Positions 1 through 7,406 of a stretch of 14,137 nucleotides of DNA are shown here, in pieces. The position numbers were made by a program, and so were the translations under genes. Below the pieces are notes generated by a model. That model worked only from the letters and a program-made list of their open reading frames with translations. It had not been told where the DNA came from and did no database searches. This DNA is from Bacteroidota bacterium. GTDB lineage: Bacteria; Bacteroidota; Bacteroidia; Chitinophagales; Chitinophagaceae. Every line of letters starts with the position of its first letter. Position 1 is the stretch's first letter. The stretch is from positions 1 through 14,137 of the forward strand of contig JAEZAM010000091.1 in assembly GCA_023430465.1 (NCBI GenBank). Direction: 5' to 3'.

Positions 1-2
1 CC

Positions 3-405
3 TGCAGCGCTGAACTGATCCTGGAGAACAGTACTAACTCTGTCCAGGGATTTCTCTGTAACCGGGGGAAGGGCAGAACCGAATTTCGTAAAGTATTAAA
101 TAAGATCAATGATACGACATACCTGGTAGGGGCTGACACCTTGCGTTTTACATCCGGCGTCGTTACCAGTGCCTGGCGGTTATCTGGCAATGCCGGTACT
201 TCTGCCACTAACAATTTCCTTGGCACAACAGACAGTGTTCACCTCGTTTTTCGGACAAAGAATATCGAGCGGGCTTGTATCACGGCGAACGGAAACATGC
301 TCGTGGGTAATACCCCTGATGCCGGGTACAAACTGGATGTCAACGGAGACAGTCGGTTTAATGGTATCACCGTGGGACGGGGACTCGGCAACAACGCTCT
401 CAATC
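3..405 (+). pseudogene. Phage tail-fibre-like protein, 5' piece (open at window edge, truncated at 3' end)
   Basis: An open frame enters from the left edge (first full codon at 3) and reads on to a stop at 429-431. Residues encoded around 290-370 (NMLVGNTPDAGYKLDVNG, then SRFNGITVG) match the 'GYKLDVNG(T/S)aRFNG' repeat style common in Bacteroidota tail-fibre-like and surface proteins. The last recognisable tail-fibre residues are GRGLGNNALN, ending near 400; the following QWKRDGCV looks like out-of-frame readthrough into the RHS remnant. A TTG at 141 is only an internal codon, so the true start lies outside the window. A C-terminal piece of similar type resumes at 1278, so this may be the front half of one disrupted gene. 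The family call is from motif style only; the exact function is not known. Confidence 0.6.
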
Positions 406-1277
406 AGTGGAAACGTGATGGCTGTGTATGAAGAAAGTCCGGGCGTAAAATAGCGGACTGCTGAGCCAGGCGGAAGTGGGGATCTATGGCAGCAGCAGGC
501 TGGGATTGTGGCGACCGATGCGGGATGTGGAGAGTACTAATTGGTGGCTGCAGAGCCAGGAAGCCATGAATGGCACGGATGGTATTTCCACCCGAAGCTG
601 GACCCGTGGTGCGATGAATTTTGAGTTGTCAAATCATCTGGGAAATGTGCTGGTGACGGTATCTGACCGCCGGATCCAGGTCCAGGACAATGGGTCGTTG
701 CTGAATCCCAAGCCGGTATTGCGTTTTGATCCTGATGTGCTGACGGCGAATGAGTATTATCCCTTTGGGATGCCGATGCCGAGAAGGAAGTTTGCTGGCG
801 ATGGTACGTATAGGTATGGGATTAATGGGAGAGAGAATGACAATGATGTCAAGGGGGAAGGGAATCAGCAGGATTATGGGATGAGAATTTATGATACGCG
901 GTTGGGGAGATTTTTGAGCGTGGATCCTTTATTTCAATCATATCCATGGAACAGTGTGTATGCATATGCCGGAAACAATCCTATTTTATTTAAAGATTTG
1001 GATGGCCTCGAAAAGATCCATTATCAACGAACAATTGTAAACGGGAAGCCCGTTCTTACTTACACGAGTCAGGAAGATTTTACCGAGTGGCAGTGGAAGC
1101 CTAAATGGAACTAGATTAGGATTTCAATTATGGCAAAAGGTAAAGAACCCAGGAGTTGAGTACATTGCCCATCAGGTCAGAGAAGGTACGGTAGAGCGGT
1201 TCGATAAGGTGCAGTTTGTCACTTATGATGAGACATGGACGTACACGAGCTACCAGAACATGGTCCAGGGGGGTTAA
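406..1277 (+). pseudogene. RHS repeat-associated core protein, C-terminal remnant (two frameshifts)
   Basis: The remnant reads in three frames. SGNVMAVYEESPGVK (406-450, stop 451-453) is followed by a second frame (449-1114) and then a third frame (about 1104-1274) with stop TAA at 1275-1277. The middle frame carries the hallmark RHS core: YGSSRLGLWRP, LSNHLGNVLVTVSDRR, NEYYPFGMPMPRR, YRYGINGRENDNDVKG, YGMRIYDTRLGRFLSVDPL, then YAYAGNNPILFKDLDG near 960-1010. RHS proteins are large polymorphic toxin carriers; the conserved core precedes a variable C-terminal toxin. After the core, the joined reading gives EWQWKPKW, then NPGVEYIAHQVREGTVERF and TYDETWTYTSYQNMVQGG, a tip I do not recognise as a named toxin. 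The YD-repeat N-terminal part, normally over 1000 residues, is missing, so this is very likely nonfunctional. It is sandwiched between two tail-fibre-like pieces. Confidence 0.8.
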
Positions 1278-1917
1278 GCTATGATGTCCCGACTGGAGCC
1301 GCGCATGTATTCAGAGTTAACACGGAATCACACATGGATATTAATAGCTGGGGCGTGAAAGTGGCAAACGGAAAGCTACTTCAACTGGGTTGGTATCCTT
1401 GATATAATAATGGTATTAACTGGCAGGACAGGGGGGCATTGTTCTACGACACGATCAACCAGATGATCCGGGTTAATCAGTGGCATGCTTCGGGGCACAG
1501 TGGAGCCTCAACCCACCCCGGGTTCGTAAATAAGGTCAACACTTCTGTCTTATTTGAAGGAACGACTACAAATGCCACACCCACCGTCTCAACGTGAACG
1601 ACAAGCCCGCAAACTATGGCTACCAGATAGCGGACAGCATGGTGTTGACTGCAACAGTAGATATCACCGGAGTGAAATCTGATGGCTCAGCAATGATCTA
1701 TGGGAAAAAATTTATCGCCTACAGGAAGGTAGGTGGGGTGCTGACGAAAGTCAGTGAGTCTGATATTGTCCCATTAACAGGCGAGGGAACACTGTCCGGC
1801 GTAGCCTGCACCTTTTCTACCAATGCGAATGTGGACCTGTTGGTCACCGTAACCGGCAAGGCCAGTACGACCATCAAATGGCGATTACAGGTGATGATGA
1901 ATGAGATGAGGTTTTGA
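1278..1917 (+). pseudogene. Phage tail-fibre-like protein, 3' piece (in-frame stop and frameshift)
   Basis: Frame one reads SYDVPTGAAHVFRVNTES, then INSWGVKVANGKLLQLGWYP to a TGA at 1400-1402. The same frame continues through INWQDRGALFYDT and INQMIRVNQWHASGHSG to FEGTTTNATPT near 1585. A +1/-1 frameshift around 1582-1593 then joins to LNVNDKPANYGYQIADSM, VDITGVKSDGSAMIYGKKF and TTIKWRLQVM, ending at 1917. The arrangement ('EGTTTnATPT', then an 'aTVdItGvkSDG...Y.kk' stretch and a beta-rich 'LLVTVTG...IKW' end) is typical of C-terminal regions of phage tail-fibre or receptor-binding proteins. A GTG at 1594 could start the last 107 residues alone, but continuity with the upstream frame argues that this is a decayed gene. 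It ends three bases before a REP-like element. Confidence 0.6.
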
Positions 1918-1919
1918 GC

Positions 1920-1980
1920 CGCCGTTGTTCGTGTTAAGCCTTAGGCAGTTCAATCTGTAAGGTCGACACGAACAACGGCG
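1920..1980. repeat. REP-like inverted-repeat element, copy 1 (61 bases)
   Basis: A perfect 15-base inverted repeat is formed by CGCCGTTGTTCGTGT (1920-1934) and ACACGAACAACGGCG (1966-1980), separated by 31 bases. The loop holds GCCTTAGGC followed by CAATCTGTAAG, both also present (first with a variant centre) in the copy at 7188. The element begins 3 bases after the tail-fibre-like stop codon. The hairpin could act as a transcription barrier between this piece and the convergent SLATT gene, although no U-run follows. Confidence 0.9.
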
Positions 1981-2029
1981 GGCGGAACAACTCACGAACG
2001 ACGGCGAACAACGGCGGACGGAACAACTC
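1981..2029. repeat. Degenerate tandem half-elements next to copy 1
   Basis: CGGAACAACTC occurs at 1983-1993 and again at 2019-2029, a 36-base period. Between them lie CACGAACGACGGCG (1993-2006) and GAACAACGGCG (2006-2016), both variants of the right arm of the REP-like element. The array runs to the first base of the SLATT stop codon (complement of 2029-2031), so repeat sequence fills the whole convergent gap. Confidence 0.75.
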
Positions 2030-2499
2030 TACTTTATACGGGCTTTCACTTTGTCGTACACTCTTGGAGGAATCGTTTCGCTGGCGCTGGCCAGTTGATC
2101 GATCTGGACCCGCAGCGCGTCAATCTTGTCATCGGGTATTGAATTTGCATCTCCAATGAGCATCTGTTCAAGCAAACGGCGGGTCGGGCCTATTTTTGTC
2201 GCCAGGCTTCGATGCCCCGCCGCCCTGCTCCCCAGTTGCAGAAAGGTCTGCAAGCCTGCAAGGATAGCCGCGAGTACACTGATACTCCCGACAATGACTC
2301 TCGATCTCATATCCACTTCTTTCTCGAGCGTGGCAAAAACGGTTGTACCGACAATAGTTGTCAGGATCGTCATAGGGATACCCAGTGCAAGATGACCCCT
2401 TGAATAGGGGCGCGCTGCTTCGTAATGACAGGCTTCGAGTATCCTTAAACGTCTCAGCCAGTTTTCTAATAGCTCGCGCTTGGTTGTTGGTTCAGGCAT
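2029..2499 (-). CDS. SLATT-type two-TM membrane protein (probable conflict-system effector)
   Basis: The protein has 156 residues starting at the ATG complementary to 2497-2499. Order: a basic helix (residues 7-35, KRELLENWLRRLRILEACHY), TM1 about 37-58 (LALGIPMTILTTIVGTTVF), a short loop, TM2 about 68-89 (VGSISVLAAILAGLQTFLQL), then a helix SRAAGHRSLATKIGPTRRLL and an acidic/helical tail. The pattern 'HYEAA..Y...H..LGIP' before TM1 and 'LAGLQTFL....a.gHr.La' after TM2 resembles SLATT domains, two-helix membrane modules associated with SMODS/SLOG immunity loci and thought to act as membrane-perturbing effectors. The frame is open upstream to 2712, adding 71 residues of low-complexity hydrophobic sequence; I reject that extension because it runs through the repeat-rich promoter gap. 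The gene is divergent from the peptidase gene, which suggests shared regulation. The family call is from pattern recognition only. Confidence 0.7.
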   Translation of the reverse strand: MPEPTTKRELLENWLRRLRILEACHYEAARPYSRGHLALGIPMTILTTIVGTTVFATLEKEVDMRSRVIVGSISVLAAILAGLQTFLQLGSRAAGHRSLATKIGPTRRLLEQMLIGDANSIPDDKIDALRVQIDQLASASETIPPRVYDKVKARIK

Positions 2500-2739
2500 T
2501 TTTTTTAAGTTAAAAGGTGAAGAAAAAATTGTCCGGGCGGACCAGCCTGTTTCCAAGGGTGAGTTATGCTTGAAAAGGTAGAGAAAAAGTTTACATCGCG
2601 CGTTTAGTGGCGGAGGAACCAGGTGGCAAAAGGTTAAAAACAGGTGGAAAAGCGTTTGAAAAACGGTGGTAAGGAAAGGTAAAAAAACGCTTTTCAACAG
2701 GCTTTCTGACACCGTACATTAGAACAACAACTTTCTGCC
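2500..2739. promoter_or_regulatory. Divergent intergenic region with iterons and an inverted repeat
   Basis: This 240-base gap separates the SLATT and peptidase genes. Three similar heptamers lie about two helical turns apart: CAGGTGG at 2620-2626, CAGGTGG at 2641-2647 and ACGGTGG at 2663-2669. The last overlaps an 11-base perfect inverted repeat, GAAAAGCGTTT (2647-2657) with AAACGCTTTTC (2685-2695). TACATTAG at 2716-2723 is one base off the Bacteroidota -7 consensus TAnnTTTG, 16 bases before the peptidase ATG, but no convincing -33 box was seen. The minus-strand side has TACCTTTT (complement near 2571-2578), also one base off. Iterons plus a palindrome suggest a regulator-binding region controlling both arms. 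Confidence 0.45.
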
Positions 2740-4773
2740 ATGGCCCCCTCCACCCAACCAGGCAAGCCACCATTTCGGCTGCTGCGCGGCTTCGCCTTCG
2801 ACCCGCTGACATCGCTTGATCTCGACACGTCTGAAATCAATCAGATTATATATCGTGTACCCTGGGAAGATCTGTTGCCGGGGCCCGAGGGGGAATACAT
2901 CAAGGTGATAGACCGTGACCCGGCCAGTAACGCAACCTATGTACCCGTCGATCTGAACGATCCGGTTATTCTCGGTTCCAATGGACTTTCGCCAAGTGAA
3001 ATGAATCCGCAGTTTCACCAGCAAATGGTTTATGCGGTAATAATGACTACCATCCGAAACTTTGAGCGGGCGCTCGGCAGGAAAGTTATCTGGAGCCCGG
3101 TATCCTACTTCGATCGTAAGACTAATAAGTTTTCATTTAAATACATCAAGCAGCTTTTAGTATTTCCTCACGCGATACGCGAACAGAATGCCTATTACAG
3201 TCCCGACCGAAAGGCACTGCTATTTGGCTATTACAATGCAACACCTGCTCAGGGTAACAGTTATCTCCCCGGAGGTATTGTATATAGTTGCCTCTCGCAC
3301 GATATTCTGGCGCATGAAACAACTCATGCGTTAATAGATAGCATGTACCCACTCTACATGGAAGTGACTCATCCGGATACAGCCGGCTTCCATGAAGGAT
3401 TTTCTGACATCGTTGCTCTTCTGCAGCACTTCACATTTCCCGAAATTGTCCGCAACCAGATACGTCTTGCCCGTGGCAGGCTGGACACCGAGAATCTGCT
3501 TGTGAAGCTGGCAGTGGAGTTCGGGCAAACCACCGGCGATCATGGTTCCCTCCGGGATGCCATTGGATATTATGAAAATGGCAAATGGAAACAAAAAGCG
3601 CCTTCAACAACAGACTATGAGAATAACCTGGAGTGCCATGACCGTGGCGCATTGCTCGTCGCCGCGGTGTTCGATGCCTTCCACGCTATCTACAAGAAGC
3701 GTACGGCTGACCTATTGAGAATTGCCAGTGGCGGCACTGGTATCATGCCGGACGGTGACCTGCATCCTGATCTTGTAAACCGCCTTGCAACAGAGGCATC
3801 CCGCGCAGCATCCCATGTATTGAGTATGTGTGTACGAGCACTCGATTACTGTCCACCTGTTGATCTGACATACGGCGATTATCTCCGTGCTCTGATAACA
3901 GCCGATAAAGAACTCGTTATTAGCGACGATCATCATTATCGCATCGCCTTTATCAATGCCTTTCGCAAGCGTGGCATCTTTCCGGCGGGGGTCGCCAACA
4001 TGTCTGTCGATACACTCTGTTATACGCTTGACACCACCAACAGTGCAGCTTTACTTCTTAGTGACAACCAGGCACTGCGGAAATTCAAAGAAGAAGTCGG
4101 TTATCTGACCAATCGGGAAGAAATCTACACAAGGACGGCTCAATTCATTGCGGGTGTTAATTCCGCTGACAATGATGGCGAAGAGGTGGAGGGATTTCAT
4201 AATGTGTTATCAGAATGGATGGCGAAAGTGGATACATCCAGGCTTGAGGATCTTACCGGACTGATTTTTTCTGAACAATATAAATCCCTGGGCATCCGAA
4301 AATCTGCAGCCCGAAAGGGTGATGAGCCCGCGACATGGATACAGTCCATGCGATTGAACAGCCGCATTGGTCCTGATGGGCGTACGCTTAATCAGTTGGT
4401 GATGACACTGGTTCAAACCGCCAGCCTGGTTGCACAGGAGTTCGAAGACGAAGAGCGTGTGGAATTTCATCCTTATCGCAAACTTGCCGCTCAAAAAGAC
4501 ATGCCAAGGCTTCGCTTCAGGGGCGGATGCACACTGATATTTAACCTGGATGAACTGCGTCTAGTTCATGCCATCAGCAAACCCATCTTCGATACGAGTG
4601 CCGTCGGTAAGGGTGCGCGGCGTACGCTGAAGCTCAACCAGGACAGGATTGACATGCAGTATAACTGCACCCGAGGGGATCTCGCGGAAAAATTAGGTCT
4701 GCATTTCAGCGAAGATGATACAGAATTCTTCGCAAATCTCCATCGCTCACCACTATTCAATTTAATGCCATGA
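2740..4773 (+). CDS. Gluzincin (thermolysin-like) metallopeptidase of unknown family, 677 aa
   Basis: The zinc-binding motif HETTH is at residues 192-196 within LSHDILAHETTHALID. GFHEGFSDIVAL follows, with Glu219 (23 residues after His196) and Asp223 forming the ExxxD element. HExxH plus a downstream ExxxD is the gluzincin signature; 'EGFSDI' parallels the 'EAxSDI' of thermolysin (M4) peptidases, where this Glu is the third zinc ligand. No signal peptide or transmembrane segment is visible, so the protein is probably cytoplasmic, unlike secreted M4 enzymes. Residues about 330-677 form a large mostly helical C-terminal part I cannot assign. The start is the ATG at 2740, with no Shine-Dalgarno, as usual in this phylum. 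The stop overlaps the MBL gene start (ATGA, 4770-4773), indicating translational coupling. Substrate unknown; activation of a partner by cleavage is inference from context. Confidence 0.75.
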   Translation: MAPSTQPGKPPFRLLRGFAFDPLTSLDLDTSEINQIIYRVPWEDLLPGPEGEYIKVIDRDPASNATYVPVDLNDPVILGSNGLSPSEMNPQFHQQMVYAVIMTTIRNFERALGRKVIWSPVSYFDRKTNKFSFKYIKQLLVFPHAIREQNAYYSPDRKALLFGYYNATPAQGNSYLPGGIVYSCLSHDILAHETTHALIDSMYPLYMEVTHPDTAGFHEGFSDIVALLQHFTFPEIVRNQIRLARGRLDTENLLVKLAVEFGQTTGDHGSLRDAIGYYENGKWKQKAPSTTDYENNLECHDRGALLVAAVFDAFHAIYKKRTADLLRIASGGTGIMPDGDLHPDLVNRLATEASRAASHVLSMCVRALDYCPPVDLTYGDYLRALITADKELVISDDHHYRIAFINAFRKRGIFPAGVANMSVDTLCYTLDTTNSAALLLSDNQALRKFKEEVGYLTNREEIYTRTAQFIAGVNSADNDGEEVEGFHNVLSEWMAKVDTSRLEDLTGLIFSEQYKSLGIRKSAARKGDEPATWIQSMRLNSRIGPDGRTLNQLVMTLVQTASLVAQEFEDEERVEFHPYRKLAAQKDMPRLRFRGGCTLIFNLDELRLVHAISKPIFDTSAVGKGARRTLKLNQDRIDMQYNCTRGDLAEKLGLHFSEDDTEFFANLHRSPLFNLMP

Positions 4774-6236
4774 TTACGAACGTAAAGTTTCGCATGTACG
4801 ATACTGGCTCTGTTGGAGATTGCCTGCTGCTTCTTTTCTATGAAAACAGCCAGCTTGCCTTCAAAATGCTGATCGACTGTGGCGGCTGGAAGACCAATGC
4901 TGCATCGGTTAATCCAGCAGTGGAAGACATTTTTACAACCTGCAATGGCCAGATCGATCTGCTTGTTGTGACGCATCAGCATAAGGATCATGTGTCCGGG
5001 TTCAACTATGCAAGGGAGATTTTTGAGAGGCTTGAGGTGAAGCAGGTCTGGATGTCGTGGATGGAAAACCCGAAGGATGCGATAGCCAAAAAGGTGAAGG
5101 ATGCCTATGGTAAAAAGATCAAATCCACGATAGCTGTTGTGAAGGGACTACAGGACCGCCTCACCCAAATTTCACGGCAATCGTTCCCCGCAACAAGAGT
5201 CGGGAAGAATGTTGAGGCAAAGCGGCGAAAAACCGCCAAAGCAATAAGCCTTCTTCTTTTTGAAGAAGGTGAAGACTACGGGCGTGGTGCGCGCAAAGGA
5301 GCGGCCACCAATCAGGATGCGATGGACTTTGTAAAACGAAAAGGGACTAATCCAATCAGGTACTGGAAGCCTGGAGAGGTTGCTACCGACGTTGAAGGTG
5401 CGCCAGGTGTCAAGTTCTTCATGCTCGGCCCACCCCGCGATGCGGATCTGAAAATGTTTTTCACCAAAACAGAAGTCGAGGAAGAAATTTATAAGCTGGC
5501 CGCGTCTTCTGGAGAAACGATTGAATCCCTGCCTGCCGAGGCGATCCTGACCAGGGCGGGTGTCGCGCTGCAGCAAAATGTATCACCCTTTTCACCACGT
5601 TTTCATGTTACCGGTAAAGCAATGGCAGCCTGGCAGCGTGAATATCAACGGGAAGACATGCGCTGGCGGCAGATCGAAACAGATAGTGCGGAATCTGCAC
5701 TTGGTATCGCCCTGGAGGCAAATCGCTACATCAATAATACAAGCTTCGCCATGGCGATTGAATTACCGGGAAAAGGAAAGGTTCTTTTATTACCGGGGGA
5801 CGCGCAGTCGGGCAACTGGATGAGCTGGCATAAGCCGGATGTGATGAAAAACCTGAAACAAAATGGTGGCAAGGATACCGTAGAACTTCTACGTGACACG
5901 GTGTTCTACAAGATCGGTCACCATTGCTCCAAAAACGGAACAGCCAGTGTAAGCGGACTGGAACTCATGAATTCTCCGAATCTGGTAGGTGCCATTCCGC
6001 TGATCAAATCGGCCATACCAGACGCCTGGGTCCCTTCCGGGTTTCCAGCCAGGTCACTCTATAAAAAATTGATTGAGCATACACAGGGCCGACTAATCCG
6101 TCTGGATGAAGGGATTGTCCATGATGCTCGGGCAAAGAAGTTAAGAGAAGATATTCCCCCAACTGAACGAAAGGCATTTACCAAAGCATATAAAAAAGGC
6201 AGTTGTTACCATGAATTTACGATACACGCGGAATGA
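4770..6236 (+). CDS. Metallo-beta-lactamase-fold hydrolase, 488 aa
   Basis: The N-terminus shows the MBL layout: a beta strand with MYDTGSVGDCLLLLF, MLIDCGGW at residues 33-40, and the metal-binding motif HQHKDH (residues 69-74, after LLVVT). Later metal or structural elements are visible in LLLPGDAQSGNWMSW (about 345-360) and FYKIGHHCSKNGTASVSG (about 380-400). This resembles the ComEC-like branch of the superfamily, whose members act on nucleic acids or nucleotides, but the substrate cannot be read from sequence. A basic, lysine-rich helical insertion occupies roughly residues 85-180, making the protein much longer than a minimal MBL domain (about 200-250 residues). The ATG lies inside the peptidase stop codon, so the two are almost certainly translated together and likely work in one pathway. 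Confidence 0.8.
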   Translation: MITNVKFRMYDTGSVGDCLLLLFYENSQLAFKMLIDCGGWKTNAASVNPAVEDIFTTCNGQIDLLVVTHQHKDHVSGFNYAREIFERLEVKQVWMSWMENPKDAIAKKVKDAYGKKIKSTIAVVKGLQDRLTQISRQSFPATRVGKNVEAKRRKTAKAISLLLFEEGEDYGRGARKGAATNQDAMDFVKRKGTNPIRYWKPGEVATDVEGAPGVKFFMLGPPRDADLKMFFTKTEVEEEIYKLAASSGETIESLPAEAILTRAGVALQQNVSPFSPRFHVTGKAMAAWQREYQREDMRWRQIETDSAESALGIALEANRYINNTSFAMAIELPGKGKVLLLPGDAQSGNWMSWHKPDVMKNLKQNGGKDTVELLRDTVFYKIGHHCSKNGTASVSGLELMNSPNLVGAIPLIKSAIPDAWVPSGFPARSLYKKLIEHTQGRLIRLDEGIVHDARAKKLREDIPPTERKAFTKAYKKGSCYHEFTIHAE

Positions 6237-6302
6237 AACAAGAATAACAAAAACAGTAAGCTAATGAGTCCGGCCTGAATTTTCATCTTTAAAATATAAG
6301 CC

Positions 6303-7184
6303 ATGCCACGCCACCTTATCCTGTTTATTTTACTCTTTATCAACTTCACCATGCATGCCCAGGAAGGAGAGAGTACACGTATCTACGAAATAAGGAGTAA
6401 TATCCCGGCATATCCTAGCGATGTAACCGGGCAACTGCTGGATACTACTGGCCGGTTCCAGGTACCACCTTATCAGTCGCAATTTGCTCTGGTCCGCAAT
6501 GCCGGAAACGGCTGGCTCGTGATCAGATTCCTCAGTTGGAGACCGAATACGTTTCTTTACAATCAATACAATCGGGCAGTACCGAAGAGCAATATCAATA
6601 ATCGGGAAGTATTAAAGACCTTATCGTCGGATTCGCAAACTGTCGCCCGGTATTATCTTATCAGTCGTGGTGATCTGGACTCGAATTGCATAAAGGTCTA
6701 CTCCCGTAGCTGGAAGAGCAGCCGATTTACACTTGGGCTGGTCACTATGCCGCTGAAACTCCGATTAGGAAAGGATTTCAGTTTTCATGGTAACCTCTCA
6801 CTCGGCACCACGGCCGGCATAAAAAAAAGATTATCTCCCTATAATCCCAACTTTATCAACTTTCTTTTCGGCGCCTCTATTGGTACGGTTGACCTGGACA
6901 GTTTCAATACAAAAGGTGCAGTGGCCGGGCAGCCTTTGAATAACATGGCAGTCTTTTCTCCGTCTCTGGGTATTGTATTTGAATTTGGCAAAGCCCAGGC
7001 TGGCGTTTTTTATGGGTGGGACTTTCTGACCAAGGCCAACCAGGTAAAGTATGGCTGGATATACAACAAAAAGCCCTGGATATCTGTCGGCTTTGGTTTT
7101 TCTATTTTCAATATTGACAGCAAGTCAACAACGACAAGTGATGGTAACCAGGGAACGCCTGGTGGGGCGGCGCCTGCGAATTAA
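6303..7184 (+). CDS. Secreted, probable outer-membrane beta-barrel protein, 293 aa, unknown function
   Basis: A classical signal peptide opens the protein: MPRHLILFILLFINFTMHA, with probable cleavage before QEGE. The middle (residues 25-120) is a beta-rich domain with an SH3-like feel (YQSQFALVRNAGNGWLVIRFL). The second half shows alternating aromatic and glycine strands, including FTLGLVTMPLKLRLG, FSFHGNLSLGTTAG, NFLFGASIGTV, FSPSLGIVFEFGKAQAGVFYGWDF and WISVGFGFSIF, consistent with a small outer-membrane barrel. The last 20 residues are a Ser/Thr/Gly/Ala-rich tail (SKSTTTSDGNQGTPGGAAPA). I do not recognise a family. It lies 66 bases after the MBL gene on the same strand with no obvious terminator between, so co-transcription with the peptidase-MBL pair is likely. 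Its stop is four bases before a REP-like element. Confidence 0.65.
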   Translation: MPRHLILFILLFINFTMHAQEGESTRIYEIRSNIPAYPSDVTGQLLDTTGRFQVPPYQSQFALVRNAGNGWLVIRFLSWRPNTFLYNQYNRAVPKSNINNREVLKTLSSDSQTVARYYLISRGDLDSNCIKVYSRSWKSSRFTLGLVTMPLKLRLGKDFSFHGNLSLGTTAGIKKRLSPYNPNFINFLFGASIGTVDLDSFNTKGAVAGQPLNNMAVFSPSLGIVFEFGKAQAGVFYGWDFLTKANQVKYGWIYNKKPWISVGFGFSIFNIDSKSTTTSDGNQGTPGGAAPAN

Positions 7185-7187
7185 GGA

Positions 7188-7249
7188 CGCCGTTGTTCGT
7201 GTTAAGCCTGCAGGCAGTCCAATCTGTAAGCTCGTCACGAACAACGGCG
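7188..7249. repeat. REP-like inverted-repeat element, copy 2 (62 bases)
   Basis: Arms CGCCGTTGTTCGTG (7188-7201) and CACGAACAACGGCG (7236-7249) pair perfectly over 14 bases. The loop contains a perfect 10-base palindrome GCCTGCAGGC followed by CAATCTGTAAGCTCGT. It begins four bases after the stop of the beta-barrel gene. Confidence 0.9.
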
Positions 7250-7342
7250 ATAAGTTAAGCCTGCAGGCAGTCCAATCGGTAAGTTCGACACGAACAACGG
7301 CGATAATTATTTCAATCGGTAAGTTCGACACGAACAACGGCG
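7250..7342. repeat. Tandem partial REP-like elements lacking the left arm
   Basis: After copy 2, the loop plus right arm is repeated without a left arm. One unit includes GTTAAGCCTGCAGGCAGTCC and then CAATCGGTAAGTTCG, ending in ACACGAACAACGGCG (7288-7302). A shorter unit repeats CAATCGGTAAGTTCG plus the same arm (7328-7342). The unit ends are identical over at least 29 bases, with a 40-base period. Confidence 0.85.
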
Positions 7343-7406
7343 ACGGAAGCACGTTTTGCCCCGGCGATAGTTGCAAAAATAAAAAGTTTAAAGTTGCGAT
7401 AATGAT

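Noticed and set aside
1594..1917. Independent 107-residue gene starting at GTG 1594
   Set aside because: Its sequence continues the upstream tail-fibre pattern (EGTTTNATPT then LNVNDKPANYGY) across a frameshift, so it is better read as the end of a decayed gene.
2500..2712. N-terminal extension of the SLATT gene (71 extra residues, hydrophobic, open frame to 2712)
   Set aside because: It is low-complexity (Phe/Leu/Thr-rich), reads through the iterons and the inverted repeat, and would leave no room for a promoter; the inner ATG gives a compact SLATT layout.
4566..4991. 141-residue minus-strand open frame across the peptidase-MBL junction
   Set aside because: It is antisense to both recognised enzymes including MBL core motifs, with no family features of its own.
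7188..7342. CRISPR array
   Set aside because: Units have differing lengths and no unique spacers; the sequence between arms is itself repeated, and no cas genes are present.
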